Of a stretch of 64,000 bases of DNA, positions 28,801-40,800 are shown piece after piece. The position numbers were made by a program, and so were the translations under genes. Position 1 is the stretch's first letter. Each line of letters begins with the position of its first letter. The DNA is taken from the NCBI RefSeq assembly GCF_030035675.1, contig NC_084487.1, positions 34,406,474-34,470,473 of the forward strand, in the 5' to 3' direction. The stretch is from Rhineura floridana. Lineage: Eukaryota > Chordata > Lepidosauria > Squamata > Rhineuridae. The notes under the pieces are model-generated. The model saw nothing but the letters and a program-made list of their open reading frames with translations. It was not told the DNA's origin and ran no database searches.

Positions 28801-31800
28801 CAGCAAACAAAATCACTAAAAACACTTTAAAACCTCATAAAAACAGACTTTAAAATACATTAAAACAAAACAACTTTAAAAACATTTTTTTTAAAAAGCT
28901 TTGAAGACATCTTAAAAAAAGGTTAACAAACATGTTTTTTTTTTAAAAAAACAGTATAGTTACCAGAATTCTTTGGAAAAAGCCAAGTGGTATGATACTG
29001 CTTTAAATGTATAGTGCAGATGGGGCCTATATATCAATAGACTCTTGCTGAATATGAAAAGGGAGTTGAGACTGAACTTTCTTTTTTGTTTAAACTGCGG
29101 GGACTTTTGTGTGTAAACCAGGGCCCTAATATTCTATCACCCTTGCTGTGCCCTAGCAAAATATCCACTGCAGACACGCACTGGTTCACAGGGTGGCCAC
29201 TTACAAAAGGGACAAGAAGGACAAAAGCGGAGACAGATTTGCCTTCAAGTTGCATATGCTAATTTATATTTCTATGTATAGATGCAAAGTTGGAAATAAG
29301 TACTTTAATAGAAATGCAGTACATCTCACCTTGGTGGGAAGGCTGTGACCAAGTGACCTGTATGCTTGGTTAATCTGCTATCTTCAAAGCCCCTGCTGCC
29401 TTCCCTTCTTATATTTCTTTATCTTTAAACCAGACTTGAACCAGACAGCCCCTCAAATAGAGGACTCCCTCAAATAAAGGACTGTCCTCTGATATTGCTT
29501 CGTATAGAGGACATGACCACCACCCTACCCACCTAAATATGCATTGCAGGTACTCAGTGGCTCAACGGCTAGGCTCATCCAAGAAGAATAGCTATTTATT
29601 TAGGCTATTTATAACCCGCTCATCGTTAAAATCAATCCCAGATATGATCTCTAGTACAAAGATGAAGTCACCAGGATCCCCAAACCCATTGCTCAGTGCT
29701 GACATATGGGAACAGTGAATTATAATATAGGCTCAAGCCTTGAAAGTACAATCACAGCAACACAGGAAAACCTTTATTCTGAGCCAGACTATTGGTCCAT
29801 CTAGCTTAGTATTGTCTATACCACAGATGGAGAACTTGTGCTCCTCCCCCCCTGATGCTATTGGACTACAGTTCCCATCATCCTCAGCCATTTGCCATGC
29901 TGGCTGGAGCTGATGGGAGTTTGAATCAAGCATCTGGAGAGGACAGGTTCCCCATCCCTGGTCTATAATGACTAGAATGGTCTCTTCAAAGTTTCAGACT
30001 GGAGACATTCCCACTCCTAGCTGGAGATGCCTGGGATTTAACCTGAGACCTTCTGCATGCAAAGCAGATACTCTCCCACTGAGCTATGGCCCTTCTCCAC
30101 TAAACATATGTTCCCTGGCTTCTGTCTCTGCATATGAAAATCTACAAAGCACTATGTGTGTTGATGACACTGTATAAATAATACTTGTAATATAACAATA
30201 ATGCACGCAAACAGCAGATCAATTTTAGTTCTGAAATGATTATAAGGAAAAAAACAATATGAACCACCTGTTTAGTGAGCTAGTTTTCTGTTTTCATCTG
30301 TGCAATCATGAAATAATTTCAATAAAATCTAGTAATTATTGGGCTATACACAGTAAACACGTACAAATCCATAATGGAAAGGTTTTCATGTGAAGAATGA
30401 AATTAAGAATTTGTCTGTTTCTATCAGCCATATATATGACATCATTATGTATATACATGTGTGTGTGTGTATATAAGTTTGTAAAAGTGATTCTTCTATC
30501 CTTTTCAGATCAAAAGGAAGCAGAGACTGCACCCCCTCCAGGTTAGTCACAAGGCTATATGCTTTGGGTTAATATAGCACAGTGTTGTTCAGGCTTCATA
30601 TAATATATAAAAAGGTGATTGTATATTGTACTAATACCTGCACCACTACAAGTTTAACAGTGCAATCCTATGCATGCCCATTCAGAAGTAAGCCCCACTG
30701 AAGTCAATTATCTCTAGGTAATTGCGTACAGGATTGCAGCTTAAACTTGTTTTATGGCAATTTCCAGTGCAATTTACAATGGTAATTTACAGTGAAGGTG
30801 TATATGTCTATTCAGAAATAAGTCCCACTGAGTTCAGTGAGGCTTACTCCCAGGTAACTGAGTACAGGATGGCCATGACCCCACTGAGCCCTGAGAACTG
30901 TGGTTATTTTGAGGATGCTGGGAGTCCTCAACATATAAATACTATTCCTAGAATTCTTTGGTGGAAACTGTACTTGGGGAATTTGGGGAGGAAGCATTTG
31001 ATCCAGTCGAATGGATATAAGAAAAGGGGAAATGTTTTGCCTCTTCATTTTTATATATGTAAAAAGATGGCCTCATATTTAAAAAAGAGGCCTAAAGAAA
31101 GTTCATTAATTCATGTTTTAGCCACTTGTGGTAGCTGATGAAAAGGGAATCTAATACAAGTAATCATAGATTTGGGGTATATACATACTAGCAAGACCTC
31201 TGAATTGAAAATTCATCGTATTTCATATATTTGTGCATTTCTGTTACAATCCTAGAGTTTTCTTTTCATCTTCCAAAGAAACCTGTACAACTCTATTAAC
31301 TGCAACTGGTTTATCGTTAGAATGCATGTGTAACATTTTAAAGCGTGTTTTACACAGTAAATTAAGTAAGGCTGTAATCTGATGAACGTTTATCTGAGAA
31401 TGAATCCGACTTCCCTTAGTGGGTAGTTATACATATAGGGTGGTATGTGAGCACTTGCTGTGGTGTAAAGTTCCATCCTTTACATTTGACTTGTGTAAAA
31501 AGTTTGGTGCAGAGTCTGCTGACCAGACTACCATTTCCCCCTCTAAATTTCCTTACTCTGGGAAATTTGACACCTATTTTGTAATAGGAACAGCAGAAAA
31601 GATGCATTACAGCAGCAAAAGTGCTGGTTTATTAGAGCAGCAAAACACTTATTTCAACTTGGCCATTGGGGCTGATTCTTCCAGTGTCCCTTACAGGATG
31701 AAGCAGGAACTGGCTGCTCCCTGAAAGCAATGCCTTTATTAAGTGAATATTTTTTCCCCAAAACTGTTTGAACTCAGTGGTACTGTCATGAAGCATTCTG

Positions 31801-34800
31801 CCATAAAGCACTACTGCTGCTGAAAAATGGAATAAGACATGCAGTTTCCTTGTTTAATACCCAGAAACAGCCACTGACATTTGAACAGAAGTAATCCCCG
31901 GCAGGGAAGGATGGGCGTGTCACAATGGGATGTTTTGGGTAATTGAACCCACACAGGATCTCCCAATTAGTTTAAAGGCCAATCCAACCCTCATCATGCA
32001 TGCTGCTTAAATCCCAGTTAGATTAGAAATGATGCAAGAGAAGAATGACGTTATTCAGTAACAGCACTGTGGAAGAATGAAGTTGGAAATCTTTCCCTTT
32101 TCTACCCTGGAGAGAGATATTTGTAATATTAAGAATTACAACCTCAGTGGGCATGTGGCAGATTTCATAAAATGTGGGGTTACTGCTTTCCAGTGGCTTT
32201 TATTTAACAAAGAGTTTTGATCCTGAAACTAACCCCCTACCCACCATTAATTTTGGAGCAAGCACAGTTGTAAGCTTCTAACATATCAGTTGATGGAAGA
32301 GGAAATAACCATGGCTTGGTGCTACAGCAATTGCTTTGCATGCAGAAGGTCCTAGTTTCAATCCCTGTCATCTCCAGATAGGGCTGGGAGAGGACCCTGT
32401 CGAAAATCCTGGAGAACCACTGCTAGCCAGTGCAGACGATACTGAGCTAGATGGATAAATGGTCAGGCAGTATAAGACAGCTTCCTGTGATGTTTTGCAG
32501 GATATCCCTTAGCGCAGTGGCTCAGGTGGTTGGTTCACCAGAAGCACTGCAGCTTGCACAGCTCTGCTGAAGATGCTAACAGTGTCCCATCTGGTATTTG
32601 AGAGGGTGCAGATAGAGCCTGTTGGTTTTCTTGCACTTAACATCTCTGTCTGGGTATTTTGAGTTTTTTATGTGCATGTATGTGTGCACACACCACACAC
32701 ACACATGTGCAGGCACACATGTGAAGCCTAGAATGTGCCTGCCACATATGGTAACATGCTGAGTTAAAAGTATATAGTATATAGCCAAATATGCAGGGAA
32801 AAGATCTAAACAGAAAAATAGTTACTGCTCTTTTAAATTTGAATGGTCCTGGATTCATTCCCATGTATGCAAAGAATAAGGGGAAAGCATTGATACAGAA
32901 CAGGTCATAGTTACTTTCAGGCTGCCAGCTTATGCATGGTTTCCTGACCAAGCCCTACTGAATAGAGTCGGACTTACTTTTGAACAAATATGCATAGGAT
33001 TGCACTGCCACTCCAGGTTGTTTTTATACTGTATGTACAAAACCAGTGAGGCCTGCAACAAAATGTTACAGTGTTGAGAGTTCTGTTCAGGGTTCCAGCC
33101 AGCCATGCCCTTTCCCAGGAAACTCAATGCCATTTCCTCTCACCACTCCAATATAAGTCAGCATTCTGTGCCCACTGAGCATGCTCAGTTTTCATTGTGC
33201 TGTTTTGTGGTCCCCCCCCCTTTAGGTTTTTTCCCCCTATTTCTTAAAATCTTGAGTTCCCCCTGACCTGCCAAATCCAAGCGTTATCTACTGGCAGAAA
33301 CTGATTGGCATAGGACTTCCATCACTTAATTCTTTTAACCCATAGGGTGAACTTGAGACCTTCTATATCCAAAGCACATAGTCTACCACTGAGATATGAT
33401 GTCTCCCTGTAACCAATTGCTCCAGCCAACACGGGTTTACATGCTAATAGGGTCCAATGGTTTTCTATAATTAAAAATGAAAAATCCATATACATGTTCC
33501 ATTTATATTAATGGTCTTACTCTTGCAGCCTCTGGCAATTAATTTTCTGGGGCATACCAACTGCTTTGCTTGTGCATCATCTAAACATGCTGCTGTTGCA
33601 CCAGCATTGTAGGCAGGTACACCAGCACAAATGTTGTGATCAGGGTGTTTTCTCTTTAAAAAAATGTGCTTCTGCTTCCTACACAGAACAAAACAAACCA
33701 CAGCAGGGTGGAAATGCACCAACCCAAGGTGAGTGAAGTTATTCTCTAAAAGCCAGAAACAGAGAAAATATGAGTAGGTTCTACAAACATGTGGATAATT
33801 TGTATGTTTTATCTTCTTTCTTCCATCTCCCCAGCCAGATTTGCATTTCCTTTCCTTTTAACAGTATGATTTAGTGGCTTCCTGGATCTTTTATGCATGT
33901 CTCGAGGCCAAACTACATTGAGATCTATCCCTGGATGTCCCAGTGTTTTTTCTTCTCCTTTACAAGCTTCAGCTAGTACATCAATTGCACCCTTCCTTGG
34001 GGAGGGCACACCTAGCTATAGTCATTATGCTTTAATATAGGGGTAGCTGACATAGTGCCCTCAAGGTGTTGTTGGACTTCAACTCCCATTAGCCCTGGCC
34101 AACATATGGGTCAGGGATAATGGGAGTTGGAGAACAGCAACATCTGGAGAGCACTATGTTGGCTATCCCTGCTTTAGTAACTTTGAGACAGGATTATTGC
34201 AACACATTCTATTTGGGTCTGCCTTGAAAAGTGTTCAGAAACATTTATTGATGTGAAATGCTGCCGCTAGGGTGGAGTAGAGCAGTAGGAACATATCACT
34301 CCAGTGCACTGGCTACCTATTTGTTTCCTGGTCCAGACTTGTTTGTTTGTTTATTATATTTCTATCCTGCCTTTCCTCCAAGGAGCTCAAGGCAGCATAA
34401 CATGATTCTACCCCTCCCCCATTTTGTCCTCACAACAACTCTGCGAGGTAGATTTGGCTAAGAGACACTGAGCTTTATGGCTGTGTGGGAAGCTAAACAT
34501 AGATCTCCACAGTGGAGTCCTAGTCCAAGGTCTTTAATTAATTAATTCTTACACAAATTTATAGCCCATCCTCCATTACAATGGCTCCCAAACTTGGGCT
34601 ATTACACAAAAATGATGTAAAAACCACTAAAAGCAACCATAAACTACAAGTCCACATAAGCGTAATTTTAACTACTCTGCACCACTACATCATTCTGCCT
34701 CTCAGTTTAAGGTATTGGTTCTGGCCTTAAATGGCTTGCCTTCGCCTGCCAAATAGAAATGAAGACTTATTGAATTCTGTGAAGCCAATAATTTGTTTCT

Positions 34801-37800
34801 TGTAAGCACATTTTTTGAGCAACTGAAAAGACAACCATACACGTGGACATCACCAAATGGTCAATATAGGAATCAAATTGATTATATAATTGGTAGCAGA
34901 AGATGGAGAAGTCCCATACTTTCTGCGAAAACAAGACCAGGAGCAGACTGTGGTACAGATCATGAACTGGCAATATCGAAAATCAGAGTAAAGCTAAAGA
35001 AGAACAACAAAGCAATCATAATGCCAAAATACAATTTAAATAACATCCCAGAAGAATATAAAGATCAAATAAGGAACAGATTTGAGGCTTTCAACTTAGT
35101 TGACAGAGAACCAGAAGAACTATGGACTGAAGTCAGAGACATTATCGGGGAAGAATGCAAAAAGACAATTCCTCTAGTTAAAAAGAGAGAAAGACCCCAA
35201 TGGATGACTGAAGACACTCTTAAAATGGTTAAAGAAAGAAGGAAAGCAAAAGCAAAAGGAGATAGAAACACAGTTAGAACTCTAAATGCAATACTACAGA
35301 GAGTAGTATGTAGGGACAAAGAACTATTACAATAGTTATTGTATAGAAATAGAAGAGGACAACAAAAAAGGTAGAATGAGCCCTATTCCAAAAGGTTAGA
35401 GAAATTAAAGGGAAATTTAAACCGAGTAGGGATGTTGAATAATCAACAGGGAAACACACTGACTGACCGAGATGAAATAAAAGGAAGATGGAAGCAATAC
35501 ATGGAAGAACTCTATAAAAGAGATGCAAGGATGACAGATTCATTCATGGAGGAACTGTATGATGAAGAACCAGAAATTTTAGAATGTGAGGTGAAAGCTG
35601 CTCTTAAAATACTTGGAAGAAACAAATCACCAGGAACAGATGGCATACCAATAGAGTTGCTACAGTTACTGAGATGCAATCTGTCCAAATTTTGACAAAA
35701 AGTTGTCAAGAAATATGGAAAACTAAACAATGGCCCACAGACTGGAAGCGTTCGATATATATCCCAATTCCAAAGAAAGGGGATCCCAGGGAATGCAGTA
35801 ATTATCAAACTATTGCCTTAATATCCCATGCAAGTAAAGTAATGCTCAAGATTCTACAACAAAGGCTCTTACCATATATGGAACAAGAAATGCCAGATGT
35901 CCAAGCTGAATTTAGAAAGGGAAGAATTACCAGAGATCATATCACAAACATACGTTGGATAATGGAACGGAGCAAGGAATTTCAGAAGGAAATCACCCTG
36001 TGCTTTATAGATTACAGCAAAGCCTTTGATTGTGTAGATTATGAAAAACTATGGAATGCTTTAAAAGAAATGGGGGTGCCACAGCATCTGATTGTCCTGA
36101 TGCGCAACCTATACTCTGCACAAGAGGCTACTGTAAGGACAGAATATGGAGAAACCGATTGGTTCCCAATCAGAAAAGGTGGACATCACCAAATGTAGAA
36201 AAAGAGGAAGGTCAAACAGATGGATTGATTCCATAAAGGAAGCCACAGACCTGAAATTACAAGATCTGAACAGGGTGGTTTATAACAGATGCTCTTGGAG
36301 GTCACTGATCAATAGGGTTGCCATAAGTCATAATCGACTTAAAGGCACATAACAACAACACCCCTCTCAAGAGCTTCATTCAGCTTTCTTTCATTCAGCA
36401 ACTGAGACACTTCTCTGCTGACCATTTTGGCCAAGATCAAAAGTCCTGTATGACTAATCCTGCACATCAAGTGGAGGCCTTAAGACTTACTCTCTTACAG
36501 TCCTCCATAATGCTCTGCAAACAAACAAACAAAAATCCCACTGAACATCTACAGCCCTTATGGCAGCCTGCGCCAACCTGGTTGCATCCAGATATTTTGG
36601 TCTACAAATCCTATCAGCCCCAGCCAGCACATGGGCTGGTGGGAGTTGTACTCTGAAACATCTGGAGGGCACTATGTTGGCAAAGGCTGCCTTATGGTGT
36701 GTCCAGGGTAACTATTTGCTTCCAATCTCCAGTGCAATTAACTTCCAATCATGTGTTTCAAACCAAAGTACTCATTTATAGTTATGGAATGCCAGACCTC
36801 TGTCATTTATGCAGAATTTATTTTATTTAATACAAATACACACAATCACAAGTCTGCAGAGTAGGATTCAGAATCAACACTCCAGGATTCATGACAGCAG
36901 TTTGTGGATGATAATAAGAATTGAATGAACAGCAGCTTTACCAAACTCACAATATCATCCTCTAATGATCCCATTCTGCCTTTCTGTTTGTCCAGCATCA
37001 TCTTGTGTGTGTGTATGTGTACATATAACTATCATTGTACTCTCTTGTACCACATGGCATAATGTGCTTTTATTTGTCTTCATTTTGGTGCTGAAAATAT
37101 AGCTCCTACAAATGCAATCTTCTCCTGGAGTAATAACATAAAATTAATGTGCTCATTTCTCTCTTTAGGTTCCATCCAGGCATCCAGCCATCTAATAAAT
37201 TGCCTGCATGTTTCATTTTAACTTTATCTGCCTAGGTCCTGACCTATCATCTACTAAAACATCTGACTCTTTCATCTATGATTTTGATTGATGTTTCCAT
37301 TAAGTCGCTGTATAAAATCTCAGCTGTCTTTTAGAGAGGTATGCAGATGTTTATCTTTGAAGCAACAATGGCAGATCTGGTGAATTGCTATAGATAAAAT
37401 TTCATTAGAACTGGTGGAGCCTGCCCCCACCCAACCTGTAAATATGAGACAGCACACCCTCCTGCCACACTGATAACACACAGCACTTTGGCTCTCTAGA
37501 TGTTGGTGAACTACAACTCCCGTCAGTCCCAGCAAGTGTGGCCAATGGTGAGGGATGATGGGAACTGTAGTTCAGCAATATATGGAGGACCAAATGTTCC
37601 CCACCCCTGACATATTGTCATGCTCCTCATTCCTGACATACTGTACTCAGGGGTAGCCATGAAAGAGGGAGGTAGACCAGCATTTGTATCTCATGTTGAA
37701 TCTGTTCGTTTTATTTATTTGTTTATTTATTAAATTGTGCAGTCTGCTTCTCCTGCTGTTCACCTCCAAGCAACTGTCTAATCCCCCTTTCAAGTCATCT

Positions 37801-40800
37801 AAATAGATGACCATCATTGCATCTAGTGGTAGCAAATTTCCACAGTTTTAACTATGTGGAAATATTTCCTTCTGTTTGTCTCAAATCTCCTACCATTCAT
37901 CTTCACTGGATAAGCCTGGGCTTTTCTCCCTATCCACTTTCTCCATACTATGTATACTTTTATATATTATGTTCCCACCCCCACTCACCACTTTTTCTGA
38001 GCTAAAAAATTACTCATATGGGAGTTTCTCCAGCCCCTTGATAGTTTTGGTTGCCATGTCATTGTGATAACGCAGATGTAGTTATATTTGGCATCCACAA
38101 TTAATGCCTTCATGTAAAAAATAAAGACCATATTTTTGCAGCCAAGGTTGCTGTTGAAATGGGCCAAGACTGAACCTGAACCATTCTCTTGGGTCACCTC
38201 CACCCAAACCATGATCAAGTGAACTGTGGGCCCCTCTAGTCAGCTTAGACCTTTGTTGCAATGCTGCTTGCCCACTTTTCAGCAGTCCTGTTGACAAGAT
38301 CCAACATTACTCAGCATATTTATCTCAGGGATGAATAGGAACTGACATATAAACCACTTTGCAGGACTCCTGGCCATATACTGTACCAGCTTACCTTCTA
38401 AGTACAATGCTCTGCACCCGCTAAGCACTAGCAAGTTCCCATCATGGCCATCTGTTAAGTAGATCTAGACTGCTGAGGGATGAGATAGGCTGTTCTAGAT
38501 GGGAGGTCAGCTTGTCAGAATTTGAAAAAAGAAAAAGTGATTGTTTGATACCATCATTTTGGATCCATCTTCTGCTAAGTTGTGGGATTGTCTTTTTTCC
38601 TAAATCATGGTGTTATTTTTGTATTAAAAATTATTTATAATGAATGTATATGTGGTACACGTTTTACTTGCAGACAGGAACGTCGGCGAAATGACAACCT
38701 CTTCAGAAGGTCAGATCTATGGTTGACCTTGATTTTCATTGTGGCTTTTTTTTGTATTCCATTTCCCCTCTCAATTTTTGTATTTTGTGGATGGCATTTC
38801 TAACAAACACAACCACTTCAGAAACTTTCATTCAAACTCATGTTTTAATAACTGATCACACTTTCCATCCCATTTTTTGTACTTGTGTGAAGCATTGAAG
38901 TTGACCTTTCTAGCTGCTCAATCCCATTAAGCTTTATCCATTAGTTTGCAGTTTTCATTACCAGTGTTCCCAGCTATCATGGTTTCCCTTCCTTCTATTG
39001 CAGGGTTTCTCATTGTCATGCATCTGTACTAAAAATGAGGATAACCTTCATTGTTCCTTTTCTTTGCTTGCTTTGTTTTACTTGTTATGTATCTCTTTTT
39101 ACAGATGAAGATGATGCTTCAGCTGCAGGTTAGGAGGACTATTCCATTTTATGGTGTTTGTTTGCTAACATGATAAGGAAAAATAACAAGAGCTGGTTCT
39201 TCTGTTCTCAGCGAGACTAACACTGTCTCCATCTAACGCAGAAGAAGATTTAATTCATAAATAAATAAAACTTGGTAGATGTGATAACAAATTCATTCTT
39301 ACTTGTGGTCAATTCCCATTTGATTTCCCTGAGACTTCCCTGTAAATAATTGTGCATAGGACTGAAGGCTTCATTTCAAAACCCCGCTGCTCTGAATGAA
39401 AAAGCATTCTGCTATTAACTTCTGGAGGCCTTGAGGAAGAAGAATTTAGAAAGATACTTAATTTAATTTGAAAAGAAGAAGCAAATGTTTGTACCCAGTC
39501 TTTCTATCATGATGAAATCCAGGGCTGTGCACATGGGGGTTCCCAGATTGTCTCATAAGCCTTGCTGGATCAGAACATTGGTTCATCTTGGCTGGTATCA
39601 TACCTCCCACAGTGGCCAACCAGATCCCTCTGAGCATATGGCCTCAGAATATGAATTTTCCATATAGACATCATGACCAACAGCCACGGATAGACTTATC
39701 CTCCATGAATTTGTCGAATGCCCGTTTATCTTACCCAGGCACTGACCACACCCAGGTGTGCTTAGCTTTAACAAGGTTGCTGTGTCAGATCTCTTCTTAC
39801 TAGGCTCTTGGAAAACTCCCCCCTCCATTATTCTCTTAGGCAATCCCACATACCTACATATGGGCATTCCGCCCCCACTCTCCATCTCCTTTGAGTTCAC
39901 AGTCCTTGATGGCCAGTAAAGTAATCAAGGTTTAACATTTGAATTGATATCATCCAGTATACTCTTACCTTGCAGATGGAGTTAATCGATCTGGAGACAG
40001 AAAGGACTCAGGTGAGATTTTCTAAAACAGAAAGGAAGGAAAAAACCCCAAACATTCCATTTTTCTCATAATGCAATAACAATTAACAAACAATTTCTTG
40101 TAGGGTTACTTTTCTTCAATTTCTTGTAGGTTACTTTTCTTCAGTTTCTTCAGTGGTTTGTATTCTGTCTCATGCTAACCTTTGATTTTTTGTTTTATAT
40201 TTGTTTCAGATCTAGATAAAGATCCTGCTCCAAAGTTTCATCAGGTTCCAATGTGCAAACAGAGCTCCCTATGAGCAAGGACTTCCCTGGAGTGAAAAGA
40301 GATGCTCCTGTTCACATGGGTCTCTGCAGCACAAAAACGTACAGGTCAACTTGGTACCTTCCTCAGCCTGGTGCCCTCCTGATGTTATGGAGTCGAACTC
40401 CTATCATCCCTGACCATTGGCCATGTTAGCTGAGGCTGATGGGAATTGTAATCTAAAACCTGATGCCAATCTAGAGGGCATCAGGTTGAGGAAGGCTTCT
40501 AAAGATAATTCCAGATAATGAATTTGGGAAATCTAGGCACAGACCCATTCTTTAATGACACATTGCAACTATTTTTTGCAGTGGGGATATCACAAATAAA
40601 TAAATCCCATTTTAAAATATGCACATTTGGGCACTTTTTTTTTATTGCCTTGTTTGACAAAACATTCAATTCCTTAAAATTAGATCTATGGTGAAATTTA
40701 CATGTGATTTACTTTGCATGGAACAGAAGTTATATACTCAAGTTATTTTTAAGTGAAATTGCATGTGTTTCCCCCCAGGATCAAATTAGGTATGATGGAA

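Larger units (their letters stand above)
2567..30508 (+). other. MYBPC1: MYBPC1 intron 1 (27.9 kb)
   Basis: The intron begins GTAAGC and ends CTTTTCAG. Stretches with nothing I can identify are about 2.6-5.1, 10.0-10.28, 14.15-14.5, 15.4-15.95, 16.8-17.8, 17.9-18.7, 19.45-20.15, 20.3-21.3, 23.1-24.0, 26.9-28.5 and 29.05-29.75 kb, apart from scattered short repeats. They are AT-rich, without splice-supported coding potential. The rest is interspersed repeats, listed separately. Confidence 0.85.
33729..38673 (+). other. MYBPC1: MYBPC1 intron 3
   Basis: 4.9 kb. It holds hAT-type elements (34038, 36564, 37490), a SINE (34340), a BovB LINE (34780-36361) and a short reversed L2-like tail near 37705-37735. 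I see nothing identifiable in 36.8-37.3 and 37.75-38.6 kb. Confidence 0.85.

Noticed and set aside
32311-32400. tRNA gene candidate
   Set aside because: The A and B box-like segments belong to a SINE head; the acceptor stem and anticodon arm do not close, and a SINE body follows.
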